DNA of 64,000 bases from Fistulifera solaris (lineage: Eukaryota; Bacillariophyta; Bacillariophyceae; Naviculales; Stauroneidaceae): contig AP026164.1 in the NCBI GenBank assembly GCA_030295235.1, forward strand, positions 2,294,001 through 2,358,000. Direction: 5' to 3'. Below are positions 33,514 through 43,278 of the stretch, in pieces. The translations under genes and the position numbers were made by a program. Each line of letters opens with the position of its first letter. The first letter of the stretch is position 1. The notes under the pieces were generated by a model, which ran no database searches, had not been told where the DNA came from, and saw only the letters and a program-made list of their open reading frames with translations.

Positions 33514-33947
33514 GGATTCTAAAATTTAGTTTCAATTTTAGGTTTTGATTCTGTTTATAGAGACGAAGTTACGACCAGATGTATTACTGGAGTATTTGTG
33601 CCCTAACTCTGAGTCGCATTTACCCGTTCACGAGCCGCTGTCCGTTGTTTACACATTGATGGACAGCTCAAATTTCCGGTGTCGTAGGTGTCAGTCAACA
33701 GTACAATCGTTACTCGACGAACGTCTCCCCGCGTCGCGGAACAAAGGATGTTCTGTATACGGTGCGGTTCGTCATACGACATCTTCATCACGTTCTTCGA
33801 ATAAGAAAAAAAAGCACAACGGCTCGCGGATACCATTCCACTCCGTTTCATCGAAATTTTGACGGACAGAATTTGCCCACGCTCGTGAACCATCACACGA
33901 AAATAAGTGACGGTGTGTTGTTGCTCGTCTCTCTGTTTCACTACAAG
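33514..33947. other. Intergenic
   Basis: Short spacer before the first DMT transporter. Open frames here are not conserved-looking and none is called. Confidence 0.4.
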
Positions 33948-35261
33948 ATGAAAGGTAACCAAGTCCTCGTGTGGATCCTGTTCGTCAGCTTATCCGATCT
34001 CATGCACAGCTGGACCGTTCCTCCGCCTCCTTATTTTCTCAAGAGAATCTCGTCTTCGTTTTCGGCATCTTCCAGGAGCGCACAACTTCATCGACCTCAG
34101 GCGACACAACCAAGGACTTCTCCCGACTTGGATGGCCGCCACTATCATGATTCGGATAGTGAGGAGCGCTTGAATTTTGAAGATGAACTGGAAGAACAGT
34201 ATACAGAGCTTGTCAAGCTCAACGGAGATGCCGCGGCAGCTACAATCCGTCCCAAGGCGTTTGTCAGTGATGAATCCGCTTCGGTTCCAGATGTCTTCTG
34301 GGCGCGTTTACTCGTCTTGGGCGCGGCCACTTTGTACGGAAGTAGTTTTTCTTTTGTCAAACTCATGGGTGAGAATGCACCGATGCCCCCGGGTTTGACG
34401 AGCACTGTACGTTTCGGTCTGGCAGCCATCTCGGCTTGTCCTTGTGTGATTACCAGTTTCGGGCGACGAAAATCGACGGAATTTGCGGCGGTCATGGCCG
34501 GCTTGGAAGTGGGCTTGTGGAATTCAATCGGCTACTTGGCACAAGCCATCGGACTCGAAACGACCATGGCCAGTAAATCGGCCTTTCTTTGTAGTATGGC
34601 GGTGGTCATTGTTCCTCTGCTGGATTTTATCTTCAAAGGAAAGAAGCTGGCACCTCGACAAATTCTGGGAGTCGTGCTCGCCATTATGGGAGTCGGGGCG
34701 TTAGAGTTGGGGGATGTTGCTGATACACTGACCGCGGAGAGCTTGATATCTCAAGGAGATTGGATTAGTATGTTACAGCCGTTGTTTTTCGGTTTTGGCT
34801 TTTGGAGGATGGAAAAAGCGATGCACGATTTTCCGGATCACCCCTTGCGTGTTACGGGAGGTCAACTATTAGCAGTTTTTCTAGGATCTGCTTTGTTCAC
34901 GGTTATCATGGAATGGAACGACATTGATATACACGAAATGAAAATGTACCTAGCAGACCCCTGGGTATGGATGTCGCTGGCTTGGACTGGCCTCGTGACG
35001 ACTGCCTTGAGTATTTATATGGAAACGGTGGCTATGAAATCAATATCAGCAGCAGAAACAACACTATTAATGTCCTCAGAGCCCGTCACCGGCTCACTGT
35101 TTGCGGCTGTTATTATGGGAGAGCGACTTGGTCCTCATTCGATGATCGGATCCTTCCTCATTTTTCTGAGTTGTACAATACCCAACTTGAGTAATGAGGT
35201 CGTGCAAGGTGTGTTTGATAATGGTAATGCGAGCGAAAAACCTGAGACACGAAAGAAATGA
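33948..35261 (+). CDS. DMT-family (EamA) transporter, copy 1, with N-terminal presequence
   Basis: Drug/metabolite transporters carry small metabolites across membranes with ten helices in two EamA repeats. From ATG 33948 a hydrophobic leader (VLVWILFVSLSDLMHSW) is followed by a Pro/Ser/Arg-rich region and an acidic linker of ~80 residues, suggesting an organelle (possibly plastid) presequence. Repeat 1 starts at LLVLGAATLYGSSFSFVKLMGEN and ends near ALELGDVAD. Repeat 2 includes ISMLQPLFFGFGFWRME and ends SEPVTGSLFAAVIMGERLGPHSMIGSFLIFLS, the conserved second-repeat GExL motif. It is intact, ~437 residues. Three further copies lie downstream at 37.7, 40.1 and 42.1 kb. The substrate is unknown; plant and algal relatives include amino acid and nucleotide-sugar exporters. 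Confidence 0.88.
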   Translation: MKGNQVLVWILFVSLSDLMHSWTVPPPPYFLKRISSSFSASSRSAQLHRPQATQPRTSPDLDGRHYHDSDSEERLNFEDELEEQYTELVKLNGDAAAATIRPKAFVSDESASVPDVFWARLLVLGAATLYGSSFSFVKLMGENAPMPPGLTSTVRFGLAAISACPCVITSFGRRKSTEFAAVMAGLEVGLWNSIGYLAQAIGLETTMASKSAFLCSMAVVIVPLLDFIFKGKKLAPRQILGVVLAIMGVGALELGDVADTLTAESLISQGDWISMLQPLFFGFGFWRMEKAMHDFPDHPLRVTGGQLLAVFLGSALFTVIMEWNDIDIHEMKMYLADPWVWMSLAWTGLVTTALSIYMETVAMKSISAAETTLLMSSEPVTGSLFAAVIMGERLGPHSMIGSFLIFLSCTIPNLSNEVVQGVFDNGNASEKPETRKK

Positions 35262-36031
35262 ACGATCATTATTTTTGCGCTTTTTTGGGGCGACTCACGA
35301 CAGCAGCTTGCTTCGCCTCCACTCTACATTAGCATCATACCGATAGATTATTGTTACTACTTTGAAATGAAGAATTACTGACATATTTATAGCATTCGTA
35401 CACGCCACGACGAAAGGCACAGAAAGTGAAACTTGACGTGGGTATTGGATGCTGTAGATATTTTCCCAAAAACAAGCATAAAGTGAATTCGAAGAAATTG
35501 CTGCGACAAAAGCAGTCAGCAAACAGCAATACCTGTACCAATAATAGCTTCCTACATATTCGTTTTACGAAAATCTTGTCTTAAATGGACCTAATGGCTT
35601 GAGAAACAGTGTCGTCATTTAGTTCCGGGACTGACACCTGTTCGAATCGAATCCTGTCAAGACTAGTCGTCACTGTTTGAGTGGGTACAAGTATCAGGCT
35701 GATGTCGGACATGCAAATAGGAGCACTTTTCTTCCAACAGCACCATGGTCCACAGCAGCGCAATTATGATTGTACCTGGTACAATCAATTTGGATTTGTT
35801 ACCACCGTTTGATTTTTAATCCTAACCAAAGTACCTGGTATCGAATTAACAAACGTCGTCATTGGAGTCTGGGATTGAAATCGAGTTGATGAGTCGTACA
35901 GTGTCGCCTCCACAATTTACGTGACAGTGAATAGTGCAGAGATTTTCTTCGTTTTCGCACCTCCGGCAACGCCACTTAATCGGCATGAATTTCACACCCT
36001 GGCGTCTCATTCTTGATGAGAATGACCTACC
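35262..36031. other. Intergenic
   Basis: About 770 bases with TACCTGGTA-type words at 35774-35783 and 35831-35838. No supportable gene. Confidence 0.4.
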
Positions 36032-37276
36032 ATGGCAAGCCCATCCGGGAAGAGGAAGAGGCTAGGGAAGATATATGGATTTATCATACTTGCAGTTGCA
36101 GTCGCTTTCTGTGATCTTGTCGTGAAAGAGAGCTTTCTTCAGCAACAACAGAAACAACAACCGAACCGCGATGACTGGAAAGTCGGTCGTCTCATCAGTA
36201 CACATGTCAATGCTTCTACAAAGCAAATCAATACAACTCGAGTTTCATTGACTGCATCTAGCAAAAGGAACTTATGGGATAATTCGACAAGGCTACCGCA
36301 ATGGATGAAAGAGTATTTTACTTGGCATAAAGAAACCTTGCAGTCGTTGAATGAGGATAACTGGGTCTTGTATCATTACTTTCTTTACCGGTGTGTCCCG
36401 GCGGATAAAAAATGTTCCGGTACATCCGATCGACTGAAAGCCGTGCCTGCCTTGCTATTGCTAGCGTATCAAGCACAACCACGACGACTTTTGTTCTTTC
36501 ACTGGAGTCGCCCGGCTCGATTGGAGGAGTTTCTCATGCCTCCCGTCGGAGGAATGAATTGGAGTCTTCCTGCCTGGTTAGCGGATAAACTGAATGTTGA
36601 ACAACAGGGACCGAAATATTTTTTCGAATCGAAACGGGATTTTGATAGATTTCCTCAGTATTCCGACGCCATTGCCCGAGTCAAGAATGTGAGAGGCTCG
36701 GAATTTTACGATCGATCACGCAATAAAGCCGAGCTCTCGTTCGATCAGGTATATCACGAAGTATGGAGTATTTTATTTGAGCCGGCTCCTGCAATCGCTG
36801 CACTCGTGCAACAGGAACAGCACGCGATGCAGTTAGAACCAGGTCATTACGTAGCTGCCCACATCCGTGCCCTGTACATGTCCGATACGGTCGACCAACA
36901 TGAAGAAATCAACGCAATTCACTGCGCTCGCTCCATGAAACCGAGCTGGCCCATTTTCGTGGCGTCGGACTCGATCAACACGACACAAGCCGCCGTGGCG
37001 TACGGGCAAAAGCAAAATCTAGTAGTAGTGGCTCGACAAGCTCAGGGCGATCCATTACATCTCGATCGAGGGCGTGATTTTCTCGTCAAGTCGGAGGATT
37101 GGAAAGGAAGGCCGGCCTCGGATTTCTATGATGTATTTGTGGATTTGTACCTTTTAGTGCAGAGCCGGTGCGTCGCCCACGGAATCGGCGGATTCGGCCG
37201 GTGGGCGAGTCTCGTGGCGGGAACATTGGACTGTGTTATTGATCACCGTAAACAGAACTGCTCGGCTATTGCATGA
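36032..37276 (+). CDS. Type II membrane fucosyltransferase-like protein
   Basis: A basic N-terminus (SPSGKRKRLGK) precedes a membrane anchor (IYGFIILAVAVAFCDLVV) and a Gln-rich stem, then a ~330-residue lumenal domain. Visible blocks are CSGTSDRLKAVPALLLLAYQAQPRRLLFFHW, HYVAAHIRALY, WPIFVASDS and AHGIGGFGRWASLVAG. This series (an acceptor-site Cys/Arg start, an H-x-R motif in the donor site, and a C-terminal G-x-G-F-x-x-x-A loop) resembles GT-B fucosyltransferases such as the protein O-fucosyl- and alpha-1,6-fucosyltransferase group. Several N-glycosylation sites lie in the stem. Family placement is by motif pattern only. The gene is a single, intact exon of 414 residues. Confidence 0.65.
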   Translation: MASPSGKRKRLGKIYGFIILAVAVAFCDLVVKESFLQQQQKQQPNRDDWKVGRLISTHVNASTKQINTTRVSLTASSKRNLWDNSTRLPQWMKEYFTWHKETLQSLNEDNWVLYHYFLYRCVPADKKCSGTSDRLKAVPALLLLAYQAQPRRLLFFHWSRPARLEEFLMPPVGGMNWSLPAWLADKLNVEQQGPKYFFESKRDFDRFPQYSDAIARVKNVRGSEFYDRSRNKAELSFDQVYHEVWSILFEPAPAIAALVQQEQHAMQLEPGHYVAAHIRALYMSDTVDQHEEINAIHCARSMKPSWPIFVASDSINTTQAAVAYGQKQNLVVVARQAQGDPLHLDRGRDFLVKSEDWKGRPASDFYDVFVDLYLLVQSRCVAHGIGGFGRWASLVAGTLDCVIDHRKQNCSAIA

Positions 37277-37712
37277 TTGCAAATAGACCGAAATCGCGAC
37301 ACGTCGAAATCCCGTCGAATACGGTCCTAGGTCCTACTAGCATTTTGAAACAAAACGCACTCCAGTCGGAGTCACTCATCCGGTACTTGATCCGGTACTC
37401 AAAGAATATATTGAAGACATCGGAGATCCGTTTGGCCTACTTTTTAAAGTGACTGTCGACGTCAGCATTCGCTCTGAAAAACATCCGCGATCGTCGATCG
37501 TAGCCCGGTCCACCAGCTGTTTTTTGTATGACACGATCAGTATCCTTTCCACGTTGACCCAGAGAAATTTCATCCGTGAGGCAAAAATGCCTAGTTGAAA
37601 ATACAAACAAAACCAACAAAAGCCATCCGATCCGGAGTCGGTGCATCCAATAGGACGAAAGAAAGAAGGAGACAACTTTGCTATAACCATAGATAGAATA
37701 GAGAGACACAGT
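37277..37712. other. Intergenic
   Basis: Spacer between the fucosyltransferase-like gene and DMT copy 2. Minus-strand frames here look like chance. Confidence 0.4.
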
Positions 37713-38967
37713 ATGGTGATGATTCGAAGGCCGTGCGTTCAACTTTCGCTTTTCGCCCTTCTTTTGCCTCCATCGCCGAAGGATGGACCTCAACGCATAT
37801 GGGCAGGCGGATAAAGCCCATCGCGTTATATGCTGTATCAAAAGACTCCTATGCTAAGCTCAATACGTTGAATGGGACGTCTCTGGCCGCGGCACAGCTG
37901 GAAACGGAATATTATCCGTTCCTTGAGGAGAAAGCTACAACGGAATTGGTGTCGGAGAATATCGCGGAGAAAACGTCGAAGGACGATGACGAGAACATGA
38001 AAAATAATATTAACAAGGCGCGTGCGCTAATTCTTTTGGCCGCTACATTATATGGAAGCAACTTTCCGCTCGTTAAAAATGATGGGAGAGAATACTCCTT
38101 TATCGGTTGGTATGACTAGCACACTTCGATTTGGTTTGGCTGCGATCGCGACAAGTCCTTGGCTACTGAACAATATAAATCAAATACGGAAGGAATGGTC
38201 GACGTCTCCTGAAGCGGCTGCGATTGTAGCGGGTTTCGAAGTCGGATTATGGAACTGTGTTGCTTACATTGCACAAGCGGTGGGCTTGGAAACGACTCTG
38301 GCGAGCAAGTCGGCCTTCTTTTGCAGCATGGCTGTCGTCGTCGTTCCGCTTCTGGACTTCTTTTCAAAGGCCAAAAGATTCAAACAAATCAAATTGCCGG
38401 TCTTGTTCTAGCGATCGTTGGCGTGGGAGCACTTGAGCTCGGCGACATGGATCTCGCGTCGGGGTCGCTGTTGTCGCATGGTGATCTTGTGTCGCTCATA
38501 CAACCTCTCGCGTTCGGAATGGCGTTTTGGCGCATGGAAGCGGCCATGCACAAGTATCCCAATCAGGCCATGCGGGCTACCGCTGCTCAGTTGAGTGCTG
38601 TTTTTCTGGGGTCAGCAATATTTGCGACGTTTTTGAAGAGGGCGGACTCGATGTTCCATTGGTACAATCCATTTTAACCGACCCCGTCACTCTTGCGCCA
38701 CTTCTCTGGACCGGTCTGGTAACGACAGCATTGACTATTTATATGGAATCGGTAGCAATGAAGACACTATCTGCATCGGAAACTACTCTATTGCTATCAA
38801 CTGAACCTGTATCCGGGTCTTTGTTCGCGGCTGCCTTAATGGGAGAGCGCCTTGGTCCGAATGCTATGTTTGGGTCGGGGTTGATCTTGGTTAGCTGCAT
38901 CATTTCGACCTTAGGCTTCGACAAACTGCATTCTTTTTTTAAACGTGATAAAGCGTCGGGGCCTTGA
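37713..38967 (+). CDS. DMT-family (EamA) transporter, copy 2, four frame breaks
   Basis: From ATG 37713 a signal-like start (MVMIRRPCVQLSLFALL) leads into an acidic linker, then the two EamA repeats seen in the other copies: LILLAATLYGSNFPLVK, MTSTLRFGLAAIATSPWLL, ETTLASKSAFFCSMAVVVVPLLD, VGVGALELGDMD, LSHGDLVSLIQPLAFGMAFWRME and TEPVSGSLFAAALMGERLGPNAMFGS. Four frame breaks occur at homopolymers: 37762-37765 (T, one short), 38075-38079 (A, one extra), 38361-38364 (T, one short) and 38630-38634 (T, one short). Adjusting each by one base makes the copy colinear with copy 3, which has no breaks. That pattern fits read errors better than decay, because no in-frame stop or missense run is seen. 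Closest relative within the window is copy 3 at 40.1 kb. Confidence 0.8.
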
Positions 38968-40052
38968 TGGACTTGATAGACAGGGAACTTTTTGAATAGA
39001 GAAAACAAGACATTTTCATGAGCACAGCACGTGATCATCATTTTGTGGGCGCTTGCATTATTTAATTACAATACAGAAGTAAAGCAATAACGTGAATACT
39101 ATTACATCAATCACGGACTAAGATTTCCCGGCCAGATTCTTCATTTCACCACGACTGAACTTCAGTCATGAATAAGGTCGATGCGTAGAATACTGGTAAT
39201 TAATGGTGAAACGAGTGGGAAATACCATCAGCGATCTTATTGAGAGGAGAGCATTTGAAGTTTGAAGTCAGCGCCTAAAACACTTGCTCTTTCATACTTC
39301 GGAGAAGGATGCCTTTGTTTAATCGTTTCATTTGAAATGTTATACCATAGAAACGTGCAAATTGCGCACAATCATCAGTCACCATAAAAGTCAATAACCT
39401 GCCAAGAGCATGATGGTCTAAATTAAAACTAAAACAGCTGACCGACGACCAAAATCAATATCCTGTTCCCTATGAGTAAATCAAACTTTTCCGCCTATCC
39501 GACGTCCGCCAAATTCGATTGCTTATCGCTTATCATTATCGATACAACGTTGTCGAACTTTTAAACCATTCGAATTCGACCAGGTCTTGAGAGTTATTCT
39601 CTCTAGAAAGAGATACGCTAGCTACTAGCTAGATAACGTTTTCAAGAAAGCCTCGCTAGATTTCGTTTTTCGTGCGTGACTGCAGTCTACAGTCTGCAAT
39701 TGTGATATCATCTCAAAGTGGGACTCTCTCTTATGTCGTCGCTTTTCAGAAGCTGATAAATAGCAAGAAAAAGCACGCTTCATTGCTGTCGGTATAACCC
39801 ATATGCCATATGCCCCTCGTCTTACATATGGTTAATGGTTAATAATGACGAACTACCAGGGGCAATTGTCCGTTGTGCAGCAAACAAGTCTCCAGCACTC
39901 GCCACACTTTGTGTTCACTTTCTTGGGGGTCCGAAACGAGCGAAACCACCCACCGAGCCAAGATTCATGTTTGTCATCCGTCGTTCTTATAATTCCATTC
40001 AGTAATCATCTTCGGTGATATCTTCAAGTACAGCTCTCTTCTTTGCTGTCGA
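38968..40052. other. Intergenic
   Basis: Over 1 kb between DMT copies 2 and 3. It contains copy 2 of the CACGACTG inverted-repeat element (39150-39173). I see no gene or RNA. Confidence 0.5.
39150..39173 (+). repeat. Dispersed inverted-repeat element, copy 2
   Basis: CACGACTG-AAC-TTCAGTCATGAAT. This copy contains a perfect inverted repeat GACTGAA-C-TTCAGTC. It matches copy 1 at 26678 in 23 of 24 bases. Confidence 0.7.
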
Positions 40053-41231
40053 ATGATGTACTTCCCAAGTTCTTGCAACGAGATACACGACATTGAGGCC
40101 GCGTTGGTCCTTCCCATCGACGATGATTATGACGATGTAAATGCCGATGACGAGGAGGTGGGCGAAAAACTAAATGTCTCAGACAGCAGGAAAGAACAAC
40201 AGCGGATGGGCGATGTAATGAAAGCCCGGGCACTCATTCTTTTGGCCGCTACACTTTACGGTAGCAATTTCTCTCTTGTAAAAATGTTGGGAGAGGATAC
40301 GCCTTTGTCGGTCGGAATGACCAGTACGTTACGATTCGGACTGGCCGCTATTGCGACAAGTCCTTGGCTGTTTTCCAATATTAATCAAATACGAACGAAC
40401 TGGTCGACGTCCCCAAAAGTGGCCGCGGTGGTGGCGGGTTTCGAGGTCGGATTATGGAACTGTATCGGTTACATTGCTCAGGCGGTGGGTTTGAAAACAA
40501 CATTGGCAAGCAAGTCGGCTTTCTTCTGCAGCATGGCTGTTGCTGTCGTTCCACTCCTCGACTTCTCATTCAGAGGTCGAACAATCCATTTAAATCAAAT
40601 TGTTGGTCTAGTTCTAGCGATTGTTGGCGTGGGTGCGCTCGAGCTTGGCGACATGGACTTTGCGACGGGGTCGTCGCTGTCGTATGGTGATCTCGTGTCA
40701 CTGTTACAGCCGCTAGCATTCGGAATGGGTGTTTGGCGCATGGAAACGGCCATGAGGAAGTATCCCAATCAGGCAATGCGGGCAACAGCAGCACAGCTGA
40801 GTATTGTATTCCTTGGATCCGCAATTTTCTGCACTTTTTCTGGTGACGGTGGAATTGACTGTTCGCAGCTGAAAGACATACTTACAAAACCTATGGTGCT
40901 TGTGCCGCTCCTCTGGACTGGGCTTATAACGACAGCATTGACTATTTATATGGAGTCGGTCGCAATGAAGACTCTGTCGGCAGCGGAGGCTACTCTTTTA
41001 CTTTCAACCGAGCCCGTTTCCGGATTATTATTCGCTGTCACCCTTATGGGGGAGCGTCTTGGATCCAATGCTATGCTTGGATCCGGCTTGATCTTGATCA
41101 GCTGCATTATTTCAACCTTTGACGTAGACAAGACCCGGAAGACACTAAATAAGCCAAGTGATCTGGTTACCCTTCCCTTTATTGATGGGAGTTGTTCTTC
41201 ACATGGTGGTAGCGATAGTGAAACGACTTGA
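40053..41231 (+). CDS. DMT-family (EamA) transporter, copy 3, intact
   Basis: A 392-residue uninterrupted transporter. A short acidic cytosolic N-terminus (MMYFPSSCNEIHDIEAALV, then an Asp-rich stretch) replaces the presequence of copy 1. The two EamA repeats follow: ALILLAATLYGSNFSLVKMLGED to VGVGALELGDMD, and LSYGDLVSLLQPLAFGMGVWRME to TEPVSGLLFAVTLMGERLGSNAMLGS. Copies 1-3 share the SKSAF(L/F)CSMAV and GERLGxxxMxGS blocks. The absence of a signal sequence suggests a different membrane from copies 1 and 2, perhaps vacuole or plasma membrane; that is inference. The tail after the last helix is hydrophilic (KTRKTLNKPSD). The acidic IEAAL N-terminus is also found in copy 4, so these two are the youngest pair. 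Confidence 0.9.
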   Translation: MMYFPSSCNEIHDIEAALVLPIDDDYDDVNADDEEVGEKLNVSDSRKEQQRMGDVMKARALILLAATLYGSNFSLVKMLGEDTPLSVGMTSTLRFGLAAIATSPWLFSNINQIRTNWSTSPKVAAVVAGFEVGLWNCIGYIAQAVGLKTTLASKSAFFCSMAVAVVPLLDFSFRGRTIHLNQIVGLVLAIVGVGALELGDMDFATGSSLSYGDLVSLLQPLAFGMGVWRMETAMRKYPNQAMRATAAQLSIVFLGSAIFCTFSGDGGIDCSQLKDILTKPMVLVPLLWTGLITTALTIYMESVAMKTLSAAEATLLLSTEPVSGLLFAVTLMGERLGSNAMLGSGLILISCIISTFDVDKTRKTLNKPSDLVTLPFIDGSCSSHGGSDSETT

Positions 41232-42061
41232 CCTCCTTAAATCTAGAAAATAATGCTACCCCAAATCGCATCTTTTGAAAAATCTACAGGGGATCAACTA
41301 AACTATTGTGAATGAGCAGATAGTAGTTGTCGTCAAGGCGTGACCGCTCTTTTTCTTTTTGCTGCGCTAGCCTCATCAAAATCTAGCTCTAGTCAACTGC
41401 TTAGACTTTAGCCGAGACAAAAATCAAGCGGGCTCGTCTTTTCGATAGGCCTTCAGCGACGGAACTGTGGCCTGTGGCCGATGCTAGAAGCAAGTCACGA
41501 GTCAAGTCTGTCGTCCCCGAAGTGGGACTCCCATCTCCAATTGCTGACTTCTTTTAGAATCCAACCATCAATAATCCAACGCAGTCAACGCATTTACTTA
41601 ATACTATAGTAGGTTGTAGGCGGAAAAAGCTTTCAGCATTCAGCATATATAAAAGACATCCGCTTATTCCCTTTGCGCTTACGGCTTAAGATTTCCGATT
41701 GTTACCTGGTAGCTTGAGTTCTCAGTTCCGAGATCTGAGTTGGGAGTTGTTTTATTGCTGCACCTTGACATTTGCATATGCCCCATAACCGGATTATAAA
41801 CTAATCCGTTATGTAATCCATGATACTAGAATCTACCGTGGTACGAGTGAATCGCTCTTTGTAAAGTGCCAACAACGACTGAATTCACGCGGGGCATAAT
41901 TAGTGTCTAAGTCAAAAGGAGCCTTAAGTTGCTACCTCCACGCGCTCACATACAAACCCAAGAAAAAAGTCAGACCAATTGCCATTTTGTTGACTGTTTT
42001 GCCACAAAACCACCACACCACAACATTTGTTACCGTCTATTACTTCTTTATCACCAGAAAG
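41232..42061. other. Intergenic
   Basis: About 830 bases between DMT copies 3 and 4. Contains a TACCTGGTA word at 41704-41712. No gene seen. Confidence 0.4.
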
Positions 42062-43132
42062 ATGTGTTTCTCAAACGCTTACGATAAAAAAACCGATATC
42101 GAGGCCGCATTGGGTTCTACACGAAATGCAGTTAAAGATACCTCGCTAGACGACGAAGAGCTACTTGAGAAAGCTAATGGCTCCGTTGAAACTAGCCAGC
42201 AGCCCAAGAAGAGCGACATATACAAAGCGCGTGCGCTCTTTTACTTGTCGCTACGCTGTTCGGAACCATCTTCCCTCTTGTGAAAATGATGGGAGAGAAT
42301 CTTCCTGTATCAGTCGGTATGACAAGCACCCTTCGATTCGGACTATCCGCTTTAGTGACTAGTCCTTGGCTCTTTCCCTATTTCAATCATATGAGAATAA
42401 CATGGTCAACTTTTTCGGAAGCTGCTGCGATGGTAGCCGGTTTTTAGTGTATTGTGGACTCTTCTGGCGTAAACGACGCAAGCTGTTGGCTTGAAAACAA
42501 CGCTAGCGAGTAAATCTGCCATCTTCTGCAGTGGGGCCGTCGTCACGCTTCTTCATCTTAACTTTCTCTTCAAAGGTCGCAAGATAAGATTGAATCAGAT
42601 CGTCGGCCTAGTGCTTGCAATTGATGGTGTCGGTGTACTCGAACTTGGGGACATGAACTTTGCGACAGGGTCAATTTTTCTCGAGGTGACCTATTAATCT
42701 TTTGCCTTTGGAATGGGAAGCAGCCATGAAAAAGTATCCCAGCCATGCCTTGCGCGCCACTGTGGCACAACATAGTGCTGTCTTCCTGAAATCCGCAATT
42801 TTCGCCGCTTTATCTGAAGACGGGGGGATAGATCGCATCTGCAAACACTCCTTAATAGCCCTGTGATGCTCGTGCCACTGCTTAGGACAGGAGTTGATAC
42901 GACAGCACTGTGCAAATACATGGAGACTGTGGCGATTAGGAGCCTAGCGAATCTGTTTTCTAGGTCTCTATTATCAGCTGTCCTGATGGGAGAGAGATTT
43001 GGACGAAACGCCATGATCGGATCAACTTCAGCTCCAGGTTATGACAGACTCCGATGCATCTACGTAAAGAATCAAGAGAAGGCGGTCGACGGGCTAGATG
43101 CTGTGGCAATTGTTCCTTTCGTCGATGATTGA
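42062..43132 (+). pseudogene. DMT-family transporter, copy 4, degenerate
   Basis: ATG 42062 opens MCFSNAYDKKTDIEAAL, the same N-terminal block as copy 3, so this is a duplicate of that copy. It decays beyond the linker. The first helix region changes frame at about 42235-42290. VAGF is followed at once by a TAG (42446-42448), and the segment that should read GLWNCIGYIAQAVG is scrambled. Fragments MKTTLASKSAIFCSGAV, LNQIVGLVLAIDGVGVLELGDMNFATGS and LLSAVLMGERFGRNAMIGS remain. The second EamA repeat is shortened and lacks the QPLAFG block. Unlike copy 2, the damage here includes real stops and lost sequence that one homopolymer change cannot explain. I call a pseudogene, though expression was not tested. 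Confidence 0.85.
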
Positions 43133-43278
43133 TCCGTACCGCAGTGATAACCGACGTGTCCATCGTTTTCGCCAACCAAAGGCGATTGTATTTTGTATTG
43201 TAAAATAATAGATCATGAGCAAATGACGCTAGATTCACAGCCAGGCGCCTCGGTATCGTCAACGAGTTCCCCCCGTCA

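Noticed and set aside
38968-40052. A fifth DMT copy in the gap between copies 2 and 3
   Set aside because: No EamA motif in any frame; only the inverted-repeat element was found.
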